Assembly: GCA_027625915.1 (NCBI GenBank)
Contig: JANTQA010000008.1
Coordinates: forward strand, 4,891,501 to 4,955,500
Origin: Anaeramoeba flamelloides
Lineage: Eukaryota > Metamonada > Anaeramoebidae
Direction: 5' to 3'
DNA length: 64,000 nucleotides
Shown here: positions 13,101-23,000 of the stretch, in pieces
Numbering within the stretch: the stretch's first letter is position 1
Layout: each line of letters starts with the position of its first letter
Made by a program: the position numbers and the translations under genes
Notes under the pieces: generated by a model
The model's database searches: none
Seen by the model: the letters and a program-made list of their open reading frames with translations, nothing else
What the model was told of the DNA's origin: nothing

Positions 13101-14051
13101 AAGAGGAAGAGGAAGAGGAAGAGGAAGAGGAAGAGGAAGAGGAAGAGGAAGAGGAAGAGGAAGAGGGAGAGGAAGAGGAAAAGGATGAGGAAAAAAGAAG
13201 AGGAAAAGAAAGAGGAAAAGGAAAAGGAAAAGGAAAAGATAAAGGAAAAAAGAAAAGGAAGAGGAAAAGAAAAAGAAGAACAAAAAATTAAAAAGAAAAA
13301 GCAAAAAGAAGGAAAAAAATCTTACGCTACACCATCAATTGAAATAAAAAGTAATTTCTTTGGCTTGATAACATCCACCAAATTAGAAAGATTTATAAAA
13401 ATATCCTTGATCATTTCTTCTTCTGGTTTAATATAAGTAATGTCATTTTCGTGCGATTCGGGATGAGTAGCTTTGTGAATAATACCATTAAAATCCAAAT
13501 ATAGGTTATCTATTGTTTTTTAGTTCATTTTATTATGTTTTAAGAAACAATTATTTAAACAGTAATTTCATTTTGTTTGTAAATAAATAAAAAAAAAAAA
13601 AAAAAAAAGGGCAAAAAAAGATCTTTTAACAATTTTAAAAAAAAGAATCGTTAGAACACATTTTTTTGTGCTCAAATTGATTGTTTGTAATTCAATTTAT
13701 TTTTTTTTTTTGTTTTTAATTTTTGTTTTTTGTTTTGAATAATTTCGGAGCCATAAAAGTTTTTTTTTTCTTTTTATTTCCATGAGAATAGGATCGGATA
13801 ATGGAGTTGTGTAAAAGAAGAAATTAATAACAAAATTAAATTCAAACCAATTTCAGGAATCTTGTGTTCAGAAATTTTTTTTAATACGAGTGGATAACGC
13901 TGAGCTAGCCATTTGAAAAATCTAACAATAAAATAAAAAAAAAACAAGGATTCAGAGTTTGGAAAATAAAAAAAACGTTTTGTTAGCACTCGGAATTTAT
14001 TCGAGATAGTTTTTTCTTTGAAATCAAAAATTCGTACTGAGGGACACCCAT
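2910..14051 (-). CDS. XRN1: 5'-3' exoribonuclease XRN1 (five exons)
   Basis: Processive 5'-3' exonuclease that degrades decapped, 5'-monophosphorylated RNA, normally in the cytoplasm. Exons on the minus strand: 14051-14038, 13921-13848, 13509-13326, 9592-9456 and 6961-2910. They sum to 4461 nt, 1486 aa, ending in TAA. The spliced start reads MGVPQFFKWLAQRYP. All active-site positions of the family are visible: D35 and H41 (LDFNGIIH), D88 (IDGVA), K95/Q99/R102/R103, E177/E179 (GEGEHKIM), D207/D209 (GQDADL) and GNDF. An SH3-like segment (GDRVMY...PFGFKGTVIG) near the C-terminus favours XRN1 over XRN2/Rat1. Insertions include a poly-Asp run (CAT repeat, 4889-4934) and an Asn/Arg/Tyr-rich stretch (about 4190-4420). 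Introns are 116, 338, 3733 and 2494 bp, with donors GTACGA, GTTTGA, GTAAGA and GTAAAA. The first coding exon is only 14 nt, which makes the start the least certain part. Confidence 0.93.
6962..9455 (-). other. XRN1 intron 4 (2.5 kb)
   Basis: Bounded by donor G|GTAAAA at 9455 and acceptor TTTTAG at 6962. The joined codon G|GA restores ISPGTPFMSRLDKH, which matches the family. It contains no gene I can recognise. It holds an inverted-repeat structure (7771-9307) and A/T homopolymer runs. Confidence 0.9.
7771..9307. repeat. Long terminal-inverted-repeat structure in an XRN1 intron
   Basis: Inverted arms of about 50-60 bp flank 1.5 kb. The left arm starts CATAATAAAAAAACTTTTTT at about 7772. The right arm, read on the minus strand from 9307, starts CCTAATAAAAAAAGTTTTTT. 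Both continue with repeated TTATAACA units. The interior (about 7930-8460) is less AT-rich than its surroundings and could be a decayed coding remnant, but no frame stays open for more than about 60 codons and I recognise no transposase. I could not define a target duplication. It may be a decayed DNA transposon. Confidence 0.35.
10425..10696. repeat. Modular hairpin array, locus 2
   Basis: The array starts with GTAGAGTGCCC, the reverse complement of the GGCACTCTAC linker. Next comes a hairpin with arms CAAGAATTCAAAAGAATTGG and CCTTTTGAATTCTGG. It then carries modules reading CTTTTCTTGAGTTTTCTGTT with complementary copies, and ends CCTAGGCACTCGAC. A LINE fragment begins immediately at its right edge. 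The array lies within XRN1 intron 3. Confidence 0.65.
10697..10840 (-). mobile_element. LINE 3' fragment
   Basis: The minus-strand sequence matches LINE copy 2 over the segment coding for the residues around the C-terminal zinc-knuckle (copy 2 coordinates about 1845-1965). Shared stretches include AAAAAATGATCGAAAA and CTATTTAA-CAATTAGTAAA. It is truncated on both sides and abuts the hairpin array at 10425-10696. Confidence 0.65.
11357..11396. repeat. GTAGTG microsatellite
   Basis: A short imperfect tandem of GTAGTG/GTGGTA units inside XRN1 intron 3. It produces a spurious poly-Val reading frame. Confidence 0.7.
13059..13280. repeat. GGAAGA microsatellite in XRN1 intron 3
   Basis: About 220 bp of nearly pure purine. 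It is an almost perfect (GGAAGA)n core at about 13075-13165, degrading into GGAAAA units. In the transcribed (minus) sense it is a long pyrimidine tract starting about 45 nt downstream of the exon 3 donor. The long Glu-rich and Leu/Pro-rich open frames here are artefacts of the repeat. Confidence 0.9.
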
Positions 14052-15797
14052 CAAATAAATAATTTAGAAATTCAAAAAAAATGAATTTTTTCAATTCACA
14101 AATTGAAAATTAGAAAAAATTTCCCTTTTTCTGAGTGATCCTATGATCAACAAAATGGTTTGAGTATTTAGAACTAAATTTAGAAAAAAATCAAATTATT
14201 ATTAGATTTCAATTCTTGTGAGAAAGAATTTTCCAAAAAGATTTTCAAAGTTTTTATTTTGAAAAAAAATTTTTTGGACAATTAACAATACCTTCCAAAA
14301 CAATAGATTTTGGTAATTGTATTATTTCTTTTCATTAGGACTAATTGTTTAAAATGAAAGGAACATTATCACATGAATCAGATGGTTATTTGAAAAAGCT
14401 CATATGATTAATGAACAGAAAAAAAATTCTAGTATTTGCCTAATAAATAGTAAAACATTTTGATTTCATTATCTTTTTTTACTTTAACTAACTACCTTCA
14501 AATCATCTTTCTTAATTGGTGTTCTGTATTATTTATTTGGATCTTTTTAGTGTTGTTTATTCAGCAAGATAAGAATCCAAAATCAAGGTAATATTTGTAA
14601 ATTGAAATAGATTAATTCAAAGAAAATTTTTCCCCATTTCTTATTCAAAGAAAAGTGTAAAATTTTGTTTGTTCTATTTTGATTTGTTTCTTTCTGATAA
14701 AGCCAACTTTCAAAACATTTTTTTTAACAACAGTTATGTCATCAATGAATTTAGTTATTTTTTTGTCTTTAGACTGATAAAATTCTTTCGTCAAAGTTGA
14801 CAAAAACATTTTCAAAAATGGGCAGTAAACAAAAAAGTCAAAAAAAAAATCTTAGATTTATCAGTAGTACGTTATATTTTTTACACTTAATGGCTCTCAT
14901 TATTTCATGTTCTACAAATACCATTTAAGAGATAAGAAATGGGTTTATTACCTTTGAAGCAATTTCAGTCAATATATATCCTATTATATTTAGTATTTAA
15001 ATTTTATAATTTTTTTTTGAATAATCTGAAATTACGGTTGGGAAACTTAATTTTTAGCACAAATTGTGCATCTTTTTTATTTTATCACTGTGGTACATAG
15101 TAAAACAAATGAAAATATAAGAACTTTACTTTCTTTTTCTTTATTATAAATATAAAGCTGATTATTCGTTGTTGAATTATTTTTTCAAAATAATTTTTTA
15201 ATAGATGTTGAAAAATCGTTGAGTGCCGTCGAGTACCTAGGTTTTTTTATTTCAAAAAGTAAAATAAAAAAACAATTGGCCTTTTTCTTGATGTTTTCTG
15301 TTTTATTTGTTAAGTGTCCTAGGTTTTTTTGAGTTTTCTATTTATTTGTAAAAATAAATTGATTTTCTTTAGGTTTTTTTTACTTTAGAAATAAACCGAA
15401 AGTTTTAATAAATTTTCTGTTTATTTCTAAAGTAAAAAAAAACCTAGAAAACTTCACAAATAAATAGAAAACTCAAAAAAACCTCAAGAAAATCTTTTAG
15501 ATTTTCCAAAGAAATAGAAAACCCAAGAAAATCTAACAAAACATACCTTCAAGTATCTTTTTTTTTTAATTGAAGAAATAACAAGAAAAGTTTATAAATT
15601 TTTGGTTTATTTCTTAAATTAAAAGAAAAAACTCACGAAAAGTAGATATAGAACAATTCTATTAAACAACTTCTCTAGAAAATTAAAAAAACAAATAAAA
15701 TTTTTATGATTTTTTATTCCTATTTGTTTTGGAATTAATGTTTATATCACAAGAAGAAGAATTACAAAGGTAAATGTATATTTTTTACTTACTATTA

Positions 15798-15831
<34 letters not shown>

Positions 15832-16083
15832 CTTGAATGGAGAACATGAAAATAACAAATAAAAATCAAAGGTAAACAATATCAAGAGGTATAAAGTAAA
15901 TCGGATTAAAAAAAAATGACCACAAATAAACTACTACACCTTCAAACCAATGTTTATTATCAACAACTGTAATATAAATTATACCAATGTGTTAATGGTG
16001 TGATTTTATGTGTGTTTAATTAAACAAGAGATTAGGTTTTTTATTATTATTTTTAAATATCTTTATAAAATTGTTTTTTTGTT

Positions 16084-16133
<50 letters not shown>

Positions 16134-16603
16134 CGAGTCCTTACTTCTTTGTTAATTCTATATTTGTCCAAATTTTGTAATTTTTAGAAAATTTTTATTT
16201 TTTCTATTTGAAATAGAAAAATAATCTCTTTTTTTAGGATACTATTTTTGGATTTTGGATTATTTCAAGATATTTTATCACTTTATTTTAAATACTTTTA
16301 AAGTTATAATTGGGGTAAAATTCCTAAATAAAAACTATTAGTTCATATAAAAAACCGAAGATTCTCTCTTTTGATATTAACTCTTTTCTATTCAATAATA
16401 AAATCAAAATAATACTAAAGTTTTTATAATTTAAAGAAGAAATGCAGATAAATTCAAAAAATTTTTGATGAAAACATATATTATCATGATATTATCAATC
16501 AATTCGCCCAAATATTATAAAACCATAATTAGTCCAAATTTTTGGCGAAAAATCATAAAATGGTGATAATCTACAAAATCACACTGGTTTATCAAAGAAC
16601 AAA

Positions 16604-16605
<2 letters not shown>
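14052..16605. other. Intergenic region upstream of XRN1
   Basis: Contains the presumed XRN1 promoter and 5' UTR, hairpin array locus 3, and two TA dinucleotide tracts (15801-15828 and 16084-16130). No gene was seen. Confidence 0.5.
15214..15548. repeat. Modular hairpin array, locus 3
   Basis: Opens with GTTGAGTGCCGTCGAGTACC, two copies of the 10-nt linker phrase in reverse complement. A nested palindrome follows. The inner hairpin is ACTTTAGAAATAAACCGAAA with its complement TTTCTGTTTATTTCTAAAGT. The outer arms are GTTTTTTTGAGTTTTCTATT and AATAGAAAACTCAAAAAAAC. The centre lies near 15398. Confidence 0.7.
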
Positions 16606-16639
<34 letters not shown>

Positions 16640-17067
16640 TGAGGAGGAAGTGTAAATTACACTCTAAGTGCCCTTTTACTTAAATTCCCTTTCAGAAATT
16701 TAAGCGTAAAATCATAGATTTCACGATTATTAATTAACGAAAATAATTTTAAGCTATCATAATTTAAAATTATTTCATTAAAATTTAATTCTTTTAACTT
16801 TTTCAGAAAAATTAATCTATCTTTTTTATAGGAAGGACATACCCATAAAAAGTGATCAATATTTTCTATTATTTCCTTATGTTCATATTTTAAACATAAA
16901 GGACAAACTTTATTTGAATATTTATTTATTACATAATAATATCTATTTAAGCAGTTGGTAACTGTTCTGAATTTTAGAATTGTTGAACTTGATGTATAAC
17001 TTAAATATCTTTGATTAATAAATAATTTTTATTGGTTTTTAATTATTGCGAAATATTTTTGTACCTT

Positions 17068-17715
17068 TCAACTGGTAGAATTCAACAACTCATTATAATT
17101 ATAATTATAAATTTCCTTTTTAAGAAGGTTTAAACTCTCCGATTTCCAGTTAATTTTATTGTTTATTCTTTGATTAAATTTTATTAATTTTTCCAGATAG
17201 GGTAGAGATAATTCTTTTAATTTATTTTTAAATTTGAATTTCTTTTTATTGATTGATATTACCAAATTTTCGAATTTAAATTCTGTTTTATAAATATGAA
17301 CTGGTGCGTTTCTGTTTATTTTGCAGATTTCAGTAATACATGTATTAATCCAGGAGTTTAAATAGTTTAGGGTTGCTATTTTATAATTATATATTTCTAA
17401 TCCATATGTTAATTGACTTAATATAAAAGATTTAAATAATCTTATTTTTAAATTATTTGTTAAAAAATTATTATTGAATAATTGTTTAGAACTATTATAA
17501 GTTTCTTTTGCCTTTTTTAGATTATAGACTAAATGTGAATTTTTTTCCAAATAAATTCCCAAATATTTAATTTTTGATAAATCTTGAGTAATTTCTGTTT
17601 TGTCTTCATTAGGTTTTAATACAAATTGGACAATTACTTGATATATAGTATTTAATTTTTCATTTATCTGATTCATATTCCCTTTTATGATTAAAATTAA
17701 ATCATCTGCAAACAT
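17068..17715 (-). pseudogene. LINE reverse transcriptase, C-terminal open segment
   Basis: A 215-codon open segment beginning at the catalytic FADD motif and running through the RT thumb. It is homologous to the 287-codon frame at 1123-1986 (shared text such as KYLGIYLEKNSHL versus FYLGIWLEKNTHL). It is part of the larger broken element and not an independent gene. Confidence 0.85.
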
Positions 17716-17938
17716 TTGACAATGATTTGTTAATGGTATTATTTTTACTAATAGAAAATGTGAAATAAGAGCAAATATAATCGGTGATAAGGGATCCCCT
17801 TGGAATATACCGAGTCCTTCACCTTGATAATATTTTACTGAAAATTTTTGAATAATTTAATTTAATATAACTTTTTTATTGTTTTCCGAATTATTTTAAA
17901 ACTGATTGAGTCAAAGCATTTTGCTATATCAATCATTA

Positions 17939-18136
17939 CAGTCAGTTTCACTTTTTAGGCACAAACTTTCAACGAAATTTAAGGCACAAAAAAATCTCAA
18001 ATTAAGGCTCAAAATTTGGAATTTTTTTTTTTTACAATTTATTTTTACTAGAATTTGAATTTTGTGCTTTAATTTGAGATTTTTTTTGTGCATTAAATTT
18101 CGTTGAAAGTTTGTGCCTTAAAAGTGAAACCGACTG
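17939..18136. mobile_element. Palindromic MITE (family A) inside the LINE
   Basis: A 198-bp near-complete palindrome with ends CAGTCAGTTTCACTTTT and AAAAGTGAAACCGACTG, flanked on both sides by TA. The terminal sequence and TA duplication suggest a Tc1/mariner-mobilised element. It interrupts the LINE between the GFRK segment and motif A. Two relatives lie at 42120 and 54824. It has no coding capacity. Confidence 0.85.
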
Positions 18137-18616
18137 TATAATATAAGTTTTATCATTTTTATTTTCATTATTTGTTTTTATCTGATTGTAAATATTTAAA
18201 AAGTTTAATACCGCAACACAAGTATCAAATTTTTTTCGAAAACCAAACTGTGCTTTATGAATAAATTCCCAACATGGCTCAATAAGTTTATATAGCATTT
18301 TAAGAAATAATCTTGGTAGACTTTGATTAATAGAAATTGGTCTATAGTTTAAAGCGACTCCTTCATTTCCCTTTTTATGAATAAACAAAATTGATCTTTT
18401 TTTGATATATTCAATAGTTTTATCATTAGGGTTCAATAGCCAATTATTAAATATATTTTGTATTTTAATTAGAAATTTTTTATAATTTTTGTTCTCAATT
18501 GGTTCAATATCTAGAAAATTTTCTCCATCGATGTTAAATTTTAAATTCTCGATTTTTTGAAATCTTTTCACTGATTTGTTTTTTAAATTTTTAATAGTAT
18601 TTTTAATTTTTTCCAA
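18137..18616 (-). pseudogene. LINE reverse transcriptase, N-terminal open segment
   Basis: Encodes the RT finger region: an HKKG motif, NYRPISI, then GFRKKFDT. The frame runs on into the MITE and stops there, so the last 34 or so codons of the open frame (to 18032) are MITE sequence and not RT. Confidence 0.85.
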
Positions 18617-18640
18617 AAAAAAATTTTTTTTTTTAATTAA

Positions 18641-20002
18641 TGTTTTTTTTTCCTTTTTTTATTATTATAAAACAAGCAAAATTCAAAAATAAGTATTACA
18701 ATTAAAAAAATAATAATTAATGTTGAAAATGTGCTTGAATCTGGTAATGATGGGCTTTGTTTTAAAAGTATTATATATTATCTTTTAAGTTATATAATCA
18801 AAAAATTGGAAGAAGAATTTTTTTTTATATAAAAGAATGATTTTAAAACAATCTTTAAACTCTGTTTGAATTTTGTTCAATTTATCGATAAAAGAAGAAA
18901 AACAATAAAAAGTAGAAAATGGGTCATTCAATCGATTACAATAAATATTTTATTCGTTTTAACATGAATAAAATATTTAGGAGATTGTTTTCACAAGTTA
19001 TACTTCTCCTTTAAGCATTCAGAAAATAAATTTAAGGATTTAACCAAAAAAATAATTATCAAATAATAAAATATGGTTAGTTTATTAAGCGTTATTATTT
19101 AGCACAATTTAGAACATCAGATGAGACTTGGAAACGATTTATTTACCATTATTTCGTATTTTTGTTTATCCAAAGGATCGATCGATATTTCAAGGCAAAA
19201 TCTATATATAATAATATAAAAGTCTTTAATCTAATCCATAATTTAACAAAGTATTTTTTTGTTATTTTTTATAAAAAATTAATTTTTGTTTAAAATTCAA
19301 TTTTTTAATCAAAATAATTTCTTTGTAAAATGATCATTATATTAGTATAAAAAATATCAACTGTTATATCGCGATTTAATTATCACTCACTATATGTTGA
19401 CATTTATCACGATTTTTAAAAAAATATAATAATTTTTGATATTATCATAGGATTATTGAGGATCACAATTTTATGCAATATCACATTTTTTTAAAACTTT
19501 ATCCTGAATTGAAACGTCATTTTGAATTAAAAATGATATCGCCAAACCCTCTAATGAATTTTTATTGCGAAATATAATAATCTAGTTGAATTCAAAAAAA
19601 AAAAAAAAAATCCAGGGATATTATCACAATTAACAATTTTCAAAAATGACAAAGTGTCCTTACGCCCTTCAGATCCATTAAATAATTTCATTATATCTTT
19701 AAAAAAAGAAGAAGAAGAAGAAAAATCCTCGTAAACAATTTATTTTTGTATATCTCAATGAAAGATGGATTAAATTCAATATATTAGATTGAACTTTTTC
19801 CAAGATTCTGATATAATAACATTTTTAATAATTTTGGCCTAATTCCAAAAATTGATCAGAATGTATGTATAAATACATATACATTTAAATAAAGAAATGA
19901 TAAAATAATAATAATAATAGAAAAGAAAAGAAAAAAAAAAAAAGAAAATGATCATTTTTAGTCATGATAAATAAGAAAAATTCATAAAGCTAATTCAAAT
20001 TA
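18641..20002. other. Intergenic, with TATCGTGATA-type repeat
   Basis: AT-rich spacer. At about 19340-19640 it carries short phrases such as GACATTTATCACGATTTTTA and GATATTATCA. These recur in reverse complement at 39360-39620. No gene was seen. Confidence 0.5.
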
Positions 20003-23000
20003 TTATGATTCATTTTCCTTTTTAATATGCTTAATTATTTTAATTTTTTGATTTAAGCCCTCAATTTCTAATAATAATTGCCTAATTTTTTTTTCAGAGC
20101 TGATTAAATCTGTTTCCCAATTATTTAACCTTTCCACATTTTTTGATAAAAAATTATCGAACTGTTCGAAAGACTTTGACCAAAAATCAATTTCCTTTTC
20201 AAATTCTTGTAGTTTTTGATATTTGGAATATTTCTTCAAATCCTTTTCGGCAATTTTGGAATAATATTCGTCGAATTCAGCTAATAAAGTAAGTTGGTCT
20301 TCGATGATTAGCGTTTTATTATTCAAAATTTCAAAATTTTTTTTGTAATTTTTTACTTTAAAGGAATGAAAAGCCTCACTTCCAATTATGACTAAAAATA
20401 AGAATAAAATAATGAAAATATTTTTTTTAATTTCTTTTAATATGGAATTATAATCGTTATCATTTATTTTAAGATTTTTTTCAATGTTTTGAATTTTTTT
20501 ATTAATTTGACTTTTAATCAGTTGTTTGTTTTGTTCTATTATTTTTTGTTTTTCCTTTTCAAATTGCCGTTCATTCATTTTGTTTTTTGTGCCCCCTTTA
20601 TTTCCACGGGTCATATGTTCTTTAACTCTTCCTTTCCCTTTTATTTTCCTCCTGATCTTTCCTTTGTTAGTATTAGTTCTTTTGTTCGTTTTATTACTAT
20701 TTTTTGATTTTGACATTTCTACTAATTTTGCTGGATCTCCATTTTTCTTAAGATAATCGCCTATGTACTTTATTATAGTATTTTTCCAAGTTACGATTGA
20801 TGCTCTTTGTGCACTTATTGATTTTTCTTTTACAATTTTTTTTAATAAACAAAATTTAATAAATTTGATTTCCAAAGTAACAGTATAATTTGTTTCCCCT
20901 TCTGAATTTTGAACAAAATCATGAACGAGAAACATCTCAAAGGCGTCAGAATATGGTGCATTAGATAAAATTTGTTGAACTTCTATAGAAAAGCGTTTGG
21001 AATTGTACCAAAATAATTTATAGTGCTGTGCGACTGGTGCCGTTTTTTGCGAAACAAATGGACCCCCGCCTTTTAATTCCACACTTTCACGAATAACTCT
21101 TTTATAAGTATTATCTTGATTTTTTTCCCATTCTCCTATTTCCAAATCCACGCTGTTTATTAATTTAGAGTATTCTGTGTGGCATTCCTTTTGATTATAT
21201 ATTATGTGCCAGCATGCAATTATACTTGCAGGGAAAGTTGTTTTGAGTATTTCCTTTTTATTTTGTAATTTCCTTGGCTTTAAATCTTCTTTACATTCTT
21301 CAGGGATATTCAATTCATTAATTGAATTATTGTTATCTTCATCTTCTCCATCACTTATATTGCTTTCTTCTTCTTCTTCTTCTTCTTCTCCATCATCGTC
21401 ATCATTTTCATATTCTTCTTCATCGTATAGATCATCATTATTTTCTTTATTCTCATTATATTTATTTTTATTAATATACACAGAATTTTTACTTTGCTTG
21501 GATTTTTGGTTTTCTTCGTTTTCTTTTTCTTTTTCTTTGCTCTTTTCTTTTTTTTTTATATTTCCCTTTCTCTTTCCCTTTCTTTTGTCTTGTTTCCTTC
21601 CCCTTTCTTTATCTTTGTCTTTTTCTTTGTCTTTTTCTTTTACTGTTTCTTGATCTTTTTCTCGATCTATTTCTTTTTCTTTTTCTTTATCTTTTTCTTT
21701 TTCTTTATCTTTTTCTCTTCTTTTTGTTTGAGTGATCTTTTTCAAATTCGAAGAAAATTCAAAATCAAGAACTAAATCAGATGATTTATTTGTCGATTTT
21801 TTTTCATTTCTTTGATTTGTTTTGATATTTCTTTTAGTAGAACTTGAAGAAACTCTTTTTTTTATTTTAATTTCTTTATTTTTTTTAGTTTGGTTTGCTT
21901 TGGATTTATTGATCAAAACAAAATCAAGGCTTTTGTTTTGTTTGTTACGTCTTGTTTTTAATCCTTTCTTTTTTAAATTTTCAATATTATAATTATTGTG
22001 TTTCCCATTATCTGAATGTTCGCTGCTATCATCATCAAAATATTGATTAAAATCTTCAAAACTATTCCCATAATCTAAATCATCATATAATTCCTTATTG
22101 TTATTACTAGCCCAATTATAATTATCTCCATCATCGCCATCATTTTCTCCATCATTTAAAGATCGTCCATTTCCATCATCTTTGGCACTATTTGGATTTT
22201 CTTCAAGTATTATTTGATTACTATTTAACGATTTACCAGAATATATTCTAATTGCTTGAAACCATTTTTTAATATCTTTTTTGCTATTTGCAATAAATTT
22301 CAAGATTTTACCATTTTTGGGTTTAATTTTAAAAACAAAGCCATTAAATTCCTTTATGGGTTCAACTTTTTTCTCTAATTTGGATCCTCTTAAATCAATT
22401 TCTCCTAATTTTTTTGATCTGTATTCATTATGATAAAAGCATAGCAAATATTCAATCATTACAAAATATCTATTTTTCCATTGATTAATACTATTATCAT
22501 ACATTCTTAAATACCCCTTAATCAATTCTCTGGATTGGAGTAATTTCCTTCTTTCTAGATTATCACTGGTCTTTGTCCTGGCTTTCGTTTTGTTGTTAGT
22601 ATTGGCATTGTTGTTGTTATTGTTTTGGTTAGGGTTTATTTCGGACTGTTGATTTTGAATTAATTTAAAAATTGATTCATTTTCAATAGTGTTTTTTGGA
22701 AATACCTTTTTGATCATTAGGTTTCCTTCTTGTCCTTTTCCTTCTTCTTTTTTTCCTTTTTGTTTTGTGGATCTATTTTGTTTGCTTTTGAGAATTTTCA
22801 AACCTAGATGAATACTGGATTTTTTTGAGACCCTATTTCTGACATTGTGTCTTACATTATGACTTTTTTTTATTTTGTTTTGTTCTTTTTCCTTGTTTTC
22901 TTTGATTTCTGTTTCATTAAATTCATTGTCTTTTTCATTGTTCTTTTCTTCTTCTTGTTCTTCTTTTTCTTTCTTTTCTTCGTTTTCTTTTTCTATTTCT

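Larger units (their letters stand above)
9593..13325 (-). other. XRN1 intron 3 (3.7 kb)
   Basis: Donor GC|GTAAGA at 13325 and acceptor AAAG|T at 9593. The joined codon GC|T gives IDGVAPMNKIKQQR, the invariant XRN motif. The intron contains a GGAAGA microsatellite, a hairpin array, a LINE fragment and long A/T runs. I found no nested gene. Confidence 0.9.
16606..18640 (-). mobile_element. 5'-truncated LINE, best-preserved copy
   Basis: Non-LTR retrotransposon remnant read on the minus strand. RT finger and palm motifs come first (LFIHKKG...NYRPISINQ, then AQFGFRK, 18616 to about 18140). Motif A follows (MIDIAKCFDSI, about 17940-17905), then motif B (FQGDPLSPIIFAL, about 17810-17770), then the catalytic FADDLILII at 17712. 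The thumb and connection region runs to 17068, and a C-terminal zinc-knuckle (CPLC...H-x4-C) lies near 16915-16840. The 3' UTR ends in a poly(A) tail, seen as the T-run at 16606-16636. The reading frame is broken by shifts between motifs A and C, by a stop near 17066 and by a MITE at 17939-18136. The clade cannot be settled from this fragment. Confidence 0.85.

Noticed and set aside
12971-13304. Long frames rich in Glu/Lys (+) and Leu/Pro (-) at the GGAAGA tract
   Set aside because: They are translations of a microsatellite within an XRN1 intron, have no unique sequence, and are open on both strands.
13774-14094. A 106-codon minus-strand frame taken as one gene
   Set aside because: Only its central part (13921-13848) is coding; it is XRN1 exon 2 flanked by introns.
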